Shown here: positions 46,421-56,833 of the stretch, piece after piece
Position numbering within the stretch: the first letter of the stretch is position 1
Layout: each line of letters begins with the position of its first letter
Source: Pyrenula massariospora
Taxonomy: Eukaryota; Ascomycota; Eurotiomycetes; Pyrenulales; Pyrenulaceae
Assembly: GCA_021030905.1 (NCBI GenBank)
Contig: JAGFMI010000005.1
Span: 62,001 to 126,000 of the forward strand
Direction: 5' to 3'
DNA: 64,000 nucleotides
Notes under the pieces: generated by a model
Told to the model about the DNA's origin: nothing
The model's input: only the letters and a program-made list of their open reading frames with translations
The model's database searches: none
Made by a program: the position numbers and the translations under genes

Positions 46421-47243
46421 GACGGGGCTCTCGACTGGGGAGATTTTGTCTTTACCGCGCCGGGGATCCGACTTACATATGCTATAGATTATATCTAGGT
46501 CTGCGCCAAGTCTTATCCTGCGGAAAGACATTCAATTCTTGCATCTCTCTCTATGTAGAATTTTAGCTCGGCGGCAACAGGACATAAGGAATCCATGGTG
46601 GCTCCTAGGACTCATACTCAGGTAAAGTAGTACGTTATAATTGCCTACTATTTTCTTTCAACATCGATAGCAATAGGAAGCCTCGCCAATTCTGCCCCTC
46701 GGCTTCGGGCTCATGGTGAAATCTTACCCGCGCCGCGCGACATAGTGGGTGAGGCTTGCGCGAGCATAAAGCGGCCTTACCCTCATCCCGGAACGGGGTG
46801 GGCTGAGGATAAAAGTGTCACCGCTTGACAACAAAATCTTACTCACTAATATATCATGTACGGGCGCTTCGAGAGCTGGTCCATTTTCCGCAGTATTGAC
46901 AGACGAGTACTTCCTTGCTGAAGTCAGAATTTTTCCTTACACAGTTATGATGGATTGACAATTCATCTCTTCCTACCATTAGAATATTTGATTTCTTGAT
47001 TCATTGTCTCTAGCCTTTTGTCTGTACCCCTTTTATGTGGGCAAATTGATGACCGAACATGCTGCACTTCTAGAAATTGTAGGCCCCCCGTCAGAGCACT
47101 GTACACATTTGATCCTTTTCAAAAGATTCATGCTTTCCGCGATAGCTCAAATGCTTGTCCTATATCTCAGATAAAATAGACATGTCCAGCGTTAGCTCAC
47201 GTTTCCTTTTCGACGGGATAAAGGCGCTCTAAAGCAAACATAA
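46421..47243. other. Convergent intergenic stretch with a GC-rich patch
   Basis: About 820 bases, AT-rich except for a GC-rich patch at about 46690-46830. The patch contains an imperfect inverted repeat (cctca at 46781 and tgagg at 46804, with ccc/ggg inside). No gene recognised. Confidence 0.4.
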
Positions 47244-50150
47244 CTATCCTGATTTCGTCCTTTTTTGCATGACCTTCACCTTCCCATCTTCTCCAACACT
47301 AGCCTCCATCCCCAGCTTCTCCAATTCGCCCTTTGTCTCTTCGACGACGCCTCTAGCCTCGAGCGTCTCTACAATCTTCTGGTTCTCTCGGTTGCCCTCA
47401 AGCAAAAATTTCAGGCACATCACAGCGTGCTCTTTGATAAACGGATTATGACTGTCGTATTGCGTACAGCCCAGGATGCACTCGACACCCCCATGCTTGC
47501 GTATCTGGGTTTGAACCGTCGGCGACTTCCACACGAGTGAAGATAAAACTAGAATGATGAGCTTTTTCAGGTTACGCCATTCAAACTCGCAAGGGTCTTC
47601 ATTGGTAAGAGGCGGCGATGCTGGTGACACGTCTGCATTGGGCGAGAGAGGTGGTATGGGGACATCTGGAGCATTCGGGTCGTACGGACGTTCGATAGAG
47701 ATAGGTGTGGAATTGTTGTTTTCTGATATTCGGGGTGCGGTGTCGACGTCTTCGGCAGGTGGTGGAACCTGGAACAAGCCCTTGGGTATGGATACATCGA
47801 GCTCTTTTAGCAAGGTCACAAGGTCGAACACGATTTCCCACTCAACTAGAAGAGATTTCCAATCGTTGCTTTCAGTCAAAACGGCAAAGAATTCGAGGAA
47901 CTGATAAACTCCCTCGTATACGCGTTCCATATCCCAGAGATTGAGAGGAAACTCGTCAGCTAAGGCACGACCGGCGCGAATCTCGCCTTGGTAGCTGATG
48001 AGTGCGCAGGTTTCAGGGATAATGTTCCCACGGAAGATTGAGAAGATATAGCGCACTGTCAAAACGTCTGCTCTTGTCATAAGGGCTGGTGTGCGCTGCG
48101 TAACAGAAGAATTATTTGAACTCGATACAGACGCTGGAGAGTACTTCCCTCGGAATATGTGCGTTAAAATCTTAATAACAACTGATTGTGCGGGCGAGAC
48201 AATATCTTTAGCCTGACCAAAGTCTTGGTAAGCATGTGACATGAGGTTGTTTTTGAGGATTGCTTCCATTATCTGGACCATCATTTTGAAGTAAAATTCG
48301 TCATCTGGCAAATCCCAGGCCGCGATAAATATAAGTAATTCGCGTAACAAATTTCTTCCTGCTTCTTGAGCTAACAATATGTGGCATCGAACAGATTGCA
48401 TATTTTTAGTTCCACTTCTTTCGCCACCTTTGAGACCAAAACTGTCGACAATCCCAGCCTGAATGACCATAGGTAAGGCCTCGATCTCGGTCGGGCCAAG
48501 TACCAGGGGGACGTCTGTCAGGAGGCCACGCTCCTGGTCTCCTGATTGCTGGAAGTCATCCTCATCTTCCTCCTCCTCTTCATCTAGACTGTCTGCTGCA
48601 GCTTCAATACTTCGTCCATCATCGTCTATAAGTGGGCCCGAGTCTCCATCGGCGTTTTCGAAGCCTTGATCTTCGTTCGTTGCTAGATTTGACCTTGCAT
48701 ATTGTATGCGATTGACAAAGTCTTGTTTTGAAGCTGCCAACGTTGCTGCTGCAGAAATGGTGGTCCGAGGCATGCTTATGTCCGCTTCCGTCAAATCGGT
48801 GCTTGAACCATCTATTTCGGCAAAATCTCCAAAGTCAGCAAGAGCCGACCAATTCATTGTTCGTAGAGACAATGGGGCTGTCGTCCGCGGGTTATTAATT
48901 GCAGTGTTTGTTACTGGTTCAGGGGTTGCCATCGTCTCTGAAATATTTCCTGCCAATCGGCTCTGCGAGGTTCCATTTTCGTAGACGGGAAGGTCTTTGG
49001 AAGGAAGCTGTGCTCTCAAAGCTGCGCCGACCTTGAGCAAAGCTTCCGGATTCGCATCGAGCTGGCTAGCGCTTAAGCCAGACAGGCGTTCCATGTCACT
49101 TCTAATTTGATCCATCAGAACCCTAGCAGCCTCTGCTGTCCTTCCGTCAGGCGGAGGATCCGTGCTCATCAGATCAAACAAAGCGTGAACATCGTCAATT
49201 GTATAACTGAGGCCACCTTCGGTCAACGGAGCACTGGAGCCTTGTAATTTGTCTACAGTAGCTTTGATCCGTTCTGCCCTGGCGATTTGCGCTTTTGCTG
49301 ATTCTTGAGAATGGCCTGAAGTTGGGTATGCCTGCGCAGGGATTTGAGCCTCGTTCTCGCCGGGGATGTTTCCGAACAAATCCAGCCACAGCACAAGTTT
49401 CCGGTGTTCATTGTGCATAATGAAATTGTGCAAGAATTGTAGACATGTTATAAGCAATCTCTTGTATAGATTGACCACCTTCTGCCATCTTTCTTCGTTT
49501 CGTACGTTCGACTCGCCGTCATAACCCCGTGCTGTAACCCTGACACACACGTCAATGAGCTTCAATATCTGTTGGTCAAATCCTCGCTCTGCCGCTAGAT
49601 TCTGTGCTCTTTTGGTCGTGGCTAGTAGGTTTCTTGCAATCGTGCAGAGATCGTTAAGGCGTTCTATGTCCTTGACGAGAGAGAAATAGTTGAGCGCAAT
49701 GAGATCGGAGGAGGAACCGTCCAGATTATTGCTTGGGTCATTCTTCCAGGCAAAAGACTGGAGCTCAAGTACTGGGATGGCCTTGTCCATAACATCGCTG
49801 AGACCTTGCCAAATATTGACAGAAAACCCGAGATTCTGCCTGTCGTGTTTGTTAGCGAGACAACTTCACATCTCTCAATGTTGTAGGTCATATTCAAGCT
49901 TCTGAGGTTTAAATCTAGGAACAGTGTCAATGACATACCTTACATCGCTTTCTTGATGACTCTTGTAAAGTATTTGCTTTCCTGCGTGTAGCATATGATC
50001 CAGACGTTTATCATCGATCATGCCCCGAGACTGATAATGTGCATGCGTACCCACCAGTACCACTTTGAGAAGCAGCTCTGGAGCGCTGCACTTCTGGGAA
50101 TCCCTTTGGCCATTTTGCTGGTTTGCGCCTCTCGTTGCTGGCACGCTCAT
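47244..50150 (-). CDS. ctr86: Ataxin-10 / Ctr86 family protein
   Basis: Armadillo-type helical protein, homologous to human Ataxin-10 and yeast Ctr86. Two exons on the minus strand (50150-49939, 49839-47244) with a 99-nt intron (GTATGT...ACAG) give 935 aa. Joining restores QNLGFSVNIWQGLSDVMDKA, continuous with the long second exon. The first exon supplies MSVPATRGANQQNG and a helical stretch. The Ataxin-10 core lies at the C-terminus: WRNLKKLIILVLSSLVWKSP, TVQTQIRKHGGVECILGCTQ, YDSHNPFIKEHAVMCLKFLL and EGNRENQKIVETLEARG. A long central region is acidic and disordered (ADSLDEEEEEDEDDFQQSGD). Yeast Ctr86 is essential but its role is not well defined. Confidence in the family is high; the first exon is inferred from splice signals and frame. 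Confidence 0.87.
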
Positions 50151-50680
50151 CTCTGTGCTCCGTCATCAACTTGTTCTGCTGAAGGAAGCAGACTGTTCAA
50201 GACATGCATAGAGATGGAAATTTGAGACTCGCGTTTATCTTTTCCCCACACTGACGCGCGTGGACTCCGGGTGGGGCGCAAAAACCGTCGCCCGGACCGC
50301 GGTCCTGTCTACCAATAGACACTGGAGACTCTAACAAATCGTGGTGAGATTGAGCATGAGCATCCAGCAAGCCATCTTGAAGGGCTCTAAATCTTGATAT
50401 TTGGATAGGGTACAAGGATCTTGGATTGCTTGCTACATTATCGTTTAACGTAGACCGAGCGAGTCCACTCCAACCAACGCACGAAAATGACGAGGCAGAT
50501 GAGAGCAATTAAGTCTGGCTCCTATCCTACGCAACAAAAAGAATCTTGACACCGTTTCAATTCACCAATAGTACCAGATACGCCAACGCTAATTATATAC
50601 AACCTTTCCCTAGTTTCGTCATGATAGCTCCCTTAACACTGTGCCAGGCTTATCTGCGAACAAGCCGTAACTTCTCAGGC
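50151..50680. other. Intergenic stretch
   Basis: About 530 bases between two minus-strand genes, including the Ctr86 promoter. Only short frames; nothing recognised. Confidence 0.35.
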
Positions 50681-51496
50681 TTAATGCCTCTCATTGTATG
50701 TTCCCGCATCATAGGTTGTCTGTTCAACTGGAGCACTATAGCCGAAGTCTTCTGCCCTCATATTGCTCCTTCCCCGATATGGCGCATTTGCATATAAAGA
50801 AGCTGGCGCTGGGACATGTTCGTAGCTCTTAGCCGGCTCGAATTGTTCGTAGACGCTGTCGGGCGGTTCCTTGTCAAAAGCTTCGACCATTTTAACATCT
50901 CCCCGGGCTTGGAGCAGCTTCGCGGAATTGCCTCCCAGCATATTTCCATACATCCCACGACTGATATTTCGTTTGTTGATTTTGAAGTCTAAGAAGACCC
51001 CGGCGGCCGCGCTGACAAAGCCCAGCACTGTGAAGGTAAAAAGCGTCTTGAATAGGCGACAGATCATAATGCCTGCATCGGACCTCCAATTCTCAGCAGT
51101 GCATGTGTGCCCTAGCGTACCAGACATATTCCACGATGACAATCCAAGCGAGATTGTCCAGAGAACAAGCAGGAACGTGTTGAGATACAAATTCACGCGC
51201 GGTGAGAGTCCATAGAAAGCGTGCACAAATGCGGTAGCCGTAAAAGATACCAGAGTCGAAATAGACACGGCTAGCAGCTGCAGATAGTGAGCCAGAGGTG
51301 CAGCAGCCACCACGTTCAAAGCACTTACGAAGAAAAATGTCCATGGAAGCTTGTACCCATCATGGGCAAGGTGATAGGCGAAATAGCAGACCACTGAACC
51401 AACGATGACCGAACAGACCAGTGAGGCGGTACGTATGGCATGAAAAGGGAGAGATGGATAATGCGAAGGTCGGGTCCGGGTCTTCGCCAGCAGCAT
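50681..51496 (-). CDS. Four-helix membrane protein, MARVEL-like
   Basis: 271 aa from the Met of MLLAKTRTRPSHYPSLPFHA; a longer start at 51598 would add a hydrophobic leader that is not family-like. Four membrane helices are visible: about 27-47 (LVCSVIVGSVVCYFAYHLAH), 51-72 (LPWTFFFVSALNVVAAAPL), 75-96 (LQLLAVSISTLVSFTATAFV) and 150-170 (KTLFTFTVLGFVSAAAGVFL). A loop between helices 3 and 4 carries two Cys and a Trp (GHTCTAENWRS). The cytosolic tail of about 100 residues is Tyr/Pro-rich with SYEHVPAPASLYANAPYRGR. This matches the fungal MARVEL-domain protein pattern (membrane-apposition proteins). Role unknown. No intron is needed. Confidence 0.72.
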   Translation of the reverse strand: MLLAKTRTRPSHYPSLPFHAIRTASLVCSVIVGSVVCYFAYHLAHDGYKLPWTFFFVSALNVVAAAPLAHYLQLLAVSISTLVSFTATAFVHAFYGLSPRVNLYLNTFLLVLWTISLGLSSWNMSGTLGHTCTAENWRSDAGIMICRLFKTLFTFTVLGFVSAAAGVFLDFKINKRNISRGMYGNMLGGNSAKLLQARGDVKMVEAFDKEPPDSVYEQFEPAKSYEHVPAPASLYANAPYRGRSNMRAEDFGYSAPVEQTTYDAGTYNERH

Positions 51497-52003
51497 GTTT
51501 AGGTGGTCGCGCAAAGCTGAAGAGGAGGTAACGAGCGACAAATGCAACAAACCACAGAATAAATGAGAGCCAGGGAGGACGGTGACCTGAAGTCTCAAGG
51601 AGAAAAGGCGAGCGATCGGATCAATTGGACTGTGTCAGTGCGACGAGAAGCGAAGTGAGAAGGATTCAAGAGTTCGAGACTTATCTGTGGCCCCAAGCGA
51701 GAAACGCCAAGCAGAATGAGCGTGGAATTAGTGGTCAAAACCCCAAGGCTATGGAACTTCCACGGCAAAAGAGGGTCTTCGGACTTGCCGCACTATCTGG
51801 TTGCGTAGCCTCGTTGCCTACCTAAGGTATCTACCTACCTACCCACCTACCTCCAAGATTCCCTTATAATTCTATACTAAGGTCTTTGAGAGTTTTCCTC
51901 CTTACTTTAAACTTCTCGATCAGCTTCGACCTCGACCTCCCCTTTCCTTCAGATTCCTCCTTTAAGCTACATTTGTTAAGCCGCCAATTGCCCCGCGAGA
52001 AAG
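51497..52003. promoter_or_regulatory. Divergent intergenic region
   Basis: About 510 bases between the MARVEL-like gene and the RING gene, including a TACC microsatellite at 51817-51852 and a pyrimidine-rich leader just before 52004. Confidence 0.4.
51817..51852. repeat. Imperfect CCTA/TACC tetranucleotide microsatellite
   Basis: Repeated cctacc units interrupted by aaggtat, for example ctacctacctacccacctac. About 140-180 bases upstream of the RING start codon. Confidence 0.85.
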
Positions 52004-52727
52004 ATGGCAAGCTACGAAAGTATGTACAATTGCCTACATGCTCTGATCCAAAAATACTCGTCCGAGATTGAAGACTATTCTGCAGCTACATGTTTTCACC
52101 AAGGCTCTGACAAGTTATATAGCCGAGCATGCTAATAGTCCTCCATCGCACATACACCAACCTCGCCGACCAGACTTTTCTACCTTTTTCAACAACCTCG
52201 CTCAGGTTACACCTTCATCCCCCACAGCTAATCATGTCCCTCGGGAAGGGGCGGTTCCAATACCTGCGGATATATCCTCACTCTTCCGCAATCTAATCGA
52301 GGCCTTCTCAAATATGGTCATGCACAGTGAATCTCCAGAAGCCCAAGCACTCCTTGAACAGATGATCGACACCTTAACACATGGCATGGAGTCTCCACCT
52401 GCTAAAGTTCAGGGTATGAGCGAAGAGTATATCGCGGATCTAGATCGAGTGGACATCAAGCAGGTGCCTAAGGATGCAGAGTGTCCAATATGCGGAAACC
52501 CGTTCGCCGACGATCCCAACCCACTTCTGGTGCGGCTCCCATGTCACAAAGACCATGTGTTCGATCTTGATTGCGTTCAACCTTGGCTATTGGTGAAATC
52601 CACATGCCCGTTAGATAGGGTAGATCTTGGCCAACGAGAACGCGAAAGGAAGCAGAAGATTGAGGAAGAGATCCGGCAGGCTGCAGAAGTCGATGAAGAA
52701 GAGGAATGGGACGGCATGTACGGATAA
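52004..52727 (+). CDS. RING-H2 finger protein (probable E3 ubiquitin ligase)
   Basis: Two exons: a 16-nt first exon (52004-52019, MASYE plus one base) and 52123-52727, separated by a 103-nt intron (GTATGT...TATATAG). The protein has 206 aa. The tiny first exon is supported because it produces MASYETEHANSPPSH, matching the MASYE.EHG-type N-terminus I know from a widespread fungal RING family, and because the second exon lacks an initiating Met nearby. A helical middle (PIPADISSLFRNLIEAFSNM) precedes the RING-H2: CPICGNPFADDP, then LPCHKDHVFDLDCVQPWL and TCPLDR, with all zinc ligands present. The acidic/basic tail ends EEEEWDGMYG. Probably transfers ubiquitin; substrate unknown. Confidence 0.82.
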
Positions 52728-53644
52728 GAGACAACGGAACAATCAATAAAGCTTTCGGATCAGGACACAAGACAGCAAGGTCTAGTATTTCTACTCATCT
52801 CACTAACGTCAGTGGCTCGAAGAGTCTGATGAAGAGACCGCTCCACAAGATATCACTTGGATTCACATGAGCACTGAACATTCAAATACTACATTCACCT
52901 TACCAGCTAATAGAGGTTGCGTGGTGTAGTATGATGACATTCAGACAGACAAGGGTTTTGAATATAATACGCCAGGAGACGCTGAATTTGAAGGAAGGCA
53001 GATGTGGACGGTGCGATCGGGGTACTGCTGAGCCTCCGCTAAGAGTGAGAGCTGGACTTATTAGTAAGGAGGTCCTCAAAGCTGTCGTCATCTGATCAAG
53101 TTCATCTATAGCTGTTTCCATCATTTGCAGGCCGTCGTACCTGGATAAAAAAAGTTAGGAGCATGGGGTAACTTTAGGCGATTATGTCTTGGCATCACGC
53201 CATCTCTACATGTACAATTTCCTCTAAATGGAACCTAAATCAGCTTGACTCTTGGTTCTTAAGCCTCTGGAATGACCCCAAATCACCGCTGCCTGATTCA
53301 TTTAGCTTTGGTATCGAGCTATCGTATTTTTGTGGGATATCCAGGTTGGATCTAATTCAGTACGTCATTTTGCTCACTATGTCAAATGCTACAATGATGA
53401 TTGATGCTATTATCTATGTTTCAACCCCATATGAGACCGAATGATTTCTGGCGCATCCATGTCTGAGTAGCTTTTAGTAGCTTGTATCGCATTCATATAG
53501 AGTTAAAGTTGAGCCCGGACTAGATGACCTCGCGACTAACAAATATTTCATTGCTTCACAGACGATTTCGATGTGGGCAGGCGAGAAAGCAACTGCAGGC
53601 TTCCCGATAACTACGTTGAGAAGGTTTTTCATTCAAACCTCGTC
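52728..53644. other. Intergenic stretch of about 0.9 kb
   Basis: AT-rich. An open plus frame 53184-53444 has a hydrophobic, unconvincing composition. The right end must contain the cupin promoter; an upstream in-frame extension of the cupin (from 53573) lacks family features. Confidence 0.35.
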
Positions 53645-54109
53645 ATGACGGATGAGAATGATACATGGAAGCACGATGGAGTTAGAGTTATACCCGCAGA
53701 CTCGCTCGACTCGAACACGCCGCAAACTCCTGGGATGGACCGGGCAGCAGCCATTAATTTTGCTAGGGCTGGTGCCAAGAAACTGTGGGCAGGAACAGTG
53801 AAAATCCATCCAGATGCGAAGACTGGTGCCCATCACCATGGGCACCTCGAAAGCGTCATTTACGTGCTGAAAGGAAAAGCAAGAATGCGATGGGGCGAGC
53901 ACCTCGAGTTCGTATGCGAGGCCGGGCCAGGCGACTTCATCTTTGTTCCTCCTTACGTGCCGCATCAGGAAATTAATGCCAATCATGATGAGGAGCTGGA
54001 GTGCGTTTTGATGCGCTCAGATGGTGAGGCCGTGGCCATCAATCTTGACATTGAGCCTGTTGAGAAGCCAGAGACTGTCAAATGGATTGATCCAACACAT
54101 CCACATTAG
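53645..54109 (+). CDS. Small cupin-domain protein
   Basis: Single-exon, 154 aa from MTDENDTWKHDGVRV; the frame extends 24 codons further up without a fitting N-terminus. The cupin core is clear: KTGAHHHGHLESVIYVLKGK carries the HHH/His/Glu metal-binding first motif, and EAGPGDFIFVPPYVPHQEIN carries the second with the last His. The C-terminus (ETVKWIDPTHPH) is typical of the fungal and bacterial one-domain cupins of unknown function. All four expected metal ligands are present, so an enzymatic role (for example dioxygenase or isomerase) is possible. It differs clearly from the other cupin at 27.8 kb. Confidence 0.85.
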   Translation: MTDENDTWKHDGVRVIPADSLDSNTPQTPGMDRAAAINFARAGAKKLWAGTVKIHPDAKTGAHHHGHLESVIYVLKGKARMRWGEHLEFVCEAGPGDFIFVPPYVPHQEINANHDEELECVLMRSDGEAVAINLDIEPVEKPETVKWIDPTHPH

Positions 54110-55911
54110 CAGCAAAGGCCGTCGCTGGGTCATATCTTAGAGGTCGTTTTTCCAGTGATGCACTCGATCGATTTATCACCCCTTTCCAACCATAATAGCG
54201 ACACCATCGATTTGAACCGGTACCATAGTGAATTAATGTCCCTAAGATGACTGGGCGAGTAGGTACCATTGAGGTAAGTTGACTTATCGCGTGACTTAAA
54301 GCATGCCAAAAAGGGAAGACAGTGCATCACGATCATCAGTGAAGAGACCGGACTATGGACATGAACATTCTACATAAGATATATAGTCAAATCAGCTCTC
54401 ATTTACATATTCAATCCGTAAAAGAGGATGCCTCCGCAGTACAATTGAATATTGACAGAGAACTGATTTAGCCCTTCCTGTTATTGTTGCCACGTATTCG
54501 CAGATTTCATTCTTCAGAGAGTTCGCTTTGGTTCGCCCCGGTAGAGCTGGAATGTCGCTTCCAACTACATCACAACACAAGGAATGGGACAGCAGCAGCA
54601 TTCGCAATCTCCTCCATCTGGACAAGGGCACCAAACACACCCAGTCTTTACACCAGATGGCTTTTTGATGCTGCTGGTAGAGGAGACCGAACTGGATGAA
54701 GAACCGCTCTGTGGCATATCGTGGAGATCAGGACAACGGAGCGGAATTCACTGCAAGATATATCAGTATTGGATTTTCTAGTAGCCAAATAAACTGTTTA
54801 GGAGACTCGACGTACCGTGAAGAGATCGGATGGACGGCGAAGCGACGTGGGTTCGGCTTGGGTTGAGAACAGTTTGAACGAAAAAACGGGTGAGGACACC
54901 TGCCTACCTTTATGAAAGTCATGTTCGTGGCCCGTGTCGAGGAACTGCCACGACTGCGGCAAAGTTCGCCAATAGAGGTCTTCCATTTGAAACGATGGGT
55001 CCGTTTGCTATGCTTGCGTTGGGTTTGCAGCAGGTTTTGGCATCTTGATCCACGTCATTGCCGTGGCTGGGCTTCCATCTAGTGACTTGGTCCGAGCGCC
55101 GGGAAATTCGAAATTCTCGTAGAAAAGTCACTCTTTCTCCTTCCTCCTTCTCCTCATCATACTTAGAACATTATAGTGCAATTTCAAAAGCCAAAATTCG
55201 CTGTGCCAGAGCTATATATGATAGCGAAATCTTCGATGAATTTGAAAATGAGTTATCACTCCGATCAGGGAAAACAAGAATAAGACTTCGAAAACTTGAG
55301 CCGTGGCAGCACCGAGCATGGAGCAGACTCAAAACCAAAGCAGGTCAAAAGGTCACTTATGAGGTATTTATGTAGGACTTCTAGTCTATGCTTCTTTTGC
55401 CCAGCCGCCGAAACTCGAATGCATGTTGCTGTGCCGCATTAAGCCGAGAGTCCCTTGCCAGCCTTAGCGTTTACGAAGAACGCTTCGGAATCTCAGAATC
55501 AATCTAGAAACCAGCCAATGAGCATTTTCAATATGCAACTGTCCGACCTGGCAAAGTTCCAACACAGTGTTGAAAAGGTGCACGATTGTTCTGCTAGCGA
55601 AATTGTTGTTGTCTCAACACAATCTCAATCAACTTACTAGACTTTTCAGACAATCCACAACAGGTTGCCCTTCTAATCTAATCATTGCAATACGGAATGG
55701 GTGAAATTGCTGATGCGAGTAAGATAAGAGAAAATAGTTTACGCGGACGTTACTACATGAGTACTGTCTAGTGAGATTCCAGCCAAATAGACATGTCCTA
55801 GTTCTCTCGGGCATGCTCCCTTCCCTCTTCTACTTTCGTTCCGATCTGTTCCACTCCATAGTGCCGTTTCATGCGTTTCCAACGACCAGTCTCTTTCCAT
55901 CTGTTCCCACG
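54110..55911. other. Gene-poor stretch of 1.8 kb
   Basis: No gene recognised. Two plus frames, 55058-55375 (with FDEFENELSLRSGKTRIRLR) and 55455-55640, have some protein-like composition but no family features or splice context. The sequence ttgaaccggtacc at about 54213 recalls a T-arm but no tRNA fold forms around it. Confidence 0.35.
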
Positions 55912-56061
55912 CTACATAACAACACACGGCATGCAGCACTTGTCACATTCGCAATTGCCCCGAGGGCAGTTGCAGTTGCCGACATTGACAGTGTTACCCT
56001 GGGTCTGGACGATTTTGGGAGGAAGAGTAATGCTTTTGGAATAGGATGTCGTTTGAGGCAT
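55912..56061 (-). CDS. Metallothionein-like Cys-rich small protein (49 aa)
   Basis: A 49-codon gene on the minus strand, ATG at 56061-56059 and TAG at 55914-55912. The N-terminal 29 residues have no Cys (MPQTTSYSKSITLPPKIVQT, then QGNTVNVGN). The last 20 residues are CNCPRGNCECDKCCMPCVVM, with seven Cys spaced C-x-C-x4-C-x-C-x2-C-C-x2-C. Seven cysteines in a block of 17 residues with two CxC pairs is the hallmark of small fungal copper metallothioneins (Neurospora CuMT also has seven), although the spacing here differs and the N-terminal extension is unusual. A TATAAA box lies 220 nt upstream. The overlapping plus-strand frame (55771-56169) shows no protein character. Likely cytosolic metal binding (Cu or Zn); metal identity is inference. 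Confidence 0.6.
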   Translation of the reverse strand: MPQTTSYSKSITLPPKIVQTQGNTVNVGNCNCPRGNCECDKCCMPCVVM

Positions 56062-56833
56062 GTCAGACAACAGGTGATGTTTCTCGAAGTTTTGACCAAA
56101 TGTGACGCGGTATGGATTTGTAGGTGTCTGCGAAGTGTGTCAACAACGATCCTTGATCTAACAAGTTGAAGAGATCGTACTCGGATACTGACTTGCTTAC
56201 TTTTGTATTGATGAAAGGTTCTGGAAGGCTTTTCTGGTATGATGGATGTCTGAATGATCTGATCGGTCACTGAAGCTCAATTTATACATCATCCCGCCTT
56301 GCTGCTTAAGTGGGTCTGTTACAAGCGACATGTGCATTTGAATCAGCAAGCTGGTAGAACCGCTTGCTTCCTTGTATAGTTGAAACTGAGGCGTGGACTT
56401 GTAGCTATTTTCATGTCTTCAGCCGCCTCCGTTTGGCACTTTCGGTGGACACGCCGGTGCTCCATTCGGAGTAATCGTACCATATGTAAGCGCCGTTTGA
56501 AGCTTGATGGGACGAATTTCTCGCACTTCGATTATTTGAAACCTATCTTGGAAATTAGAAACGGCCCGAATATGCATTGGCTGTGCCGCGGAAGCAGCCT
56601 TGTCGATAGGCCTTTCCACTCATGTCAGGCGCTTATGAGACCACTTAGCCGGCCGTCGTTTCTCACACCATCCCAGCTAGGCTGCAGTCACAGCCTTCGC
56701 CCGGCGCTTCTGCTCTTGAGGAGTGCGAAGATGGAGAGCCTTGGGATCGCCTCGTCGCTTCCTTGATTCTCTTCGACTTCGGTTCATTGGTTTTTTCTGA
56801 TTCGCATGACCATATCCGTCATGCTTCACGTCA
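56062..56833. other. Divergent intergenic region
   Basis: About 770 bases holding the promoter of the metallothionein-like gene and of the membrane-protein gene to the right. Open frames here (56380-56766 plus, 56619-56419 minus) overlap each other and have no supporting features. Confidence 0.35.
56281..56286 (-). promoter_or_regulatory. TATA box of the metallothionein-like gene
   Basis: On the minus strand the sequence reads gatgTATAAAttgag, 220 nt before the ATG. The intervening leader is A/C-rich with a possible GTAAGC intron donor, as in strongly expressed short fungal genes. The distance suggests a long or intron-containing 5' UTR. Confidence 0.45.

Noticed and set aside
54200-54225. 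Possible tRNA T-arm (ttgaaccggtacc and its reverse complement)
   Set aside because: No matching acceptor, D-arm or anticodon stem can be drawn around it on either strand.
55771-56169. Plus-strand frame of 132 codons
   Set aside because: It covers the metallothionein-like gene in antisense. The Cys spacing, TATA box and stop position on the minus strand are specific, while the plus frame has no motif.
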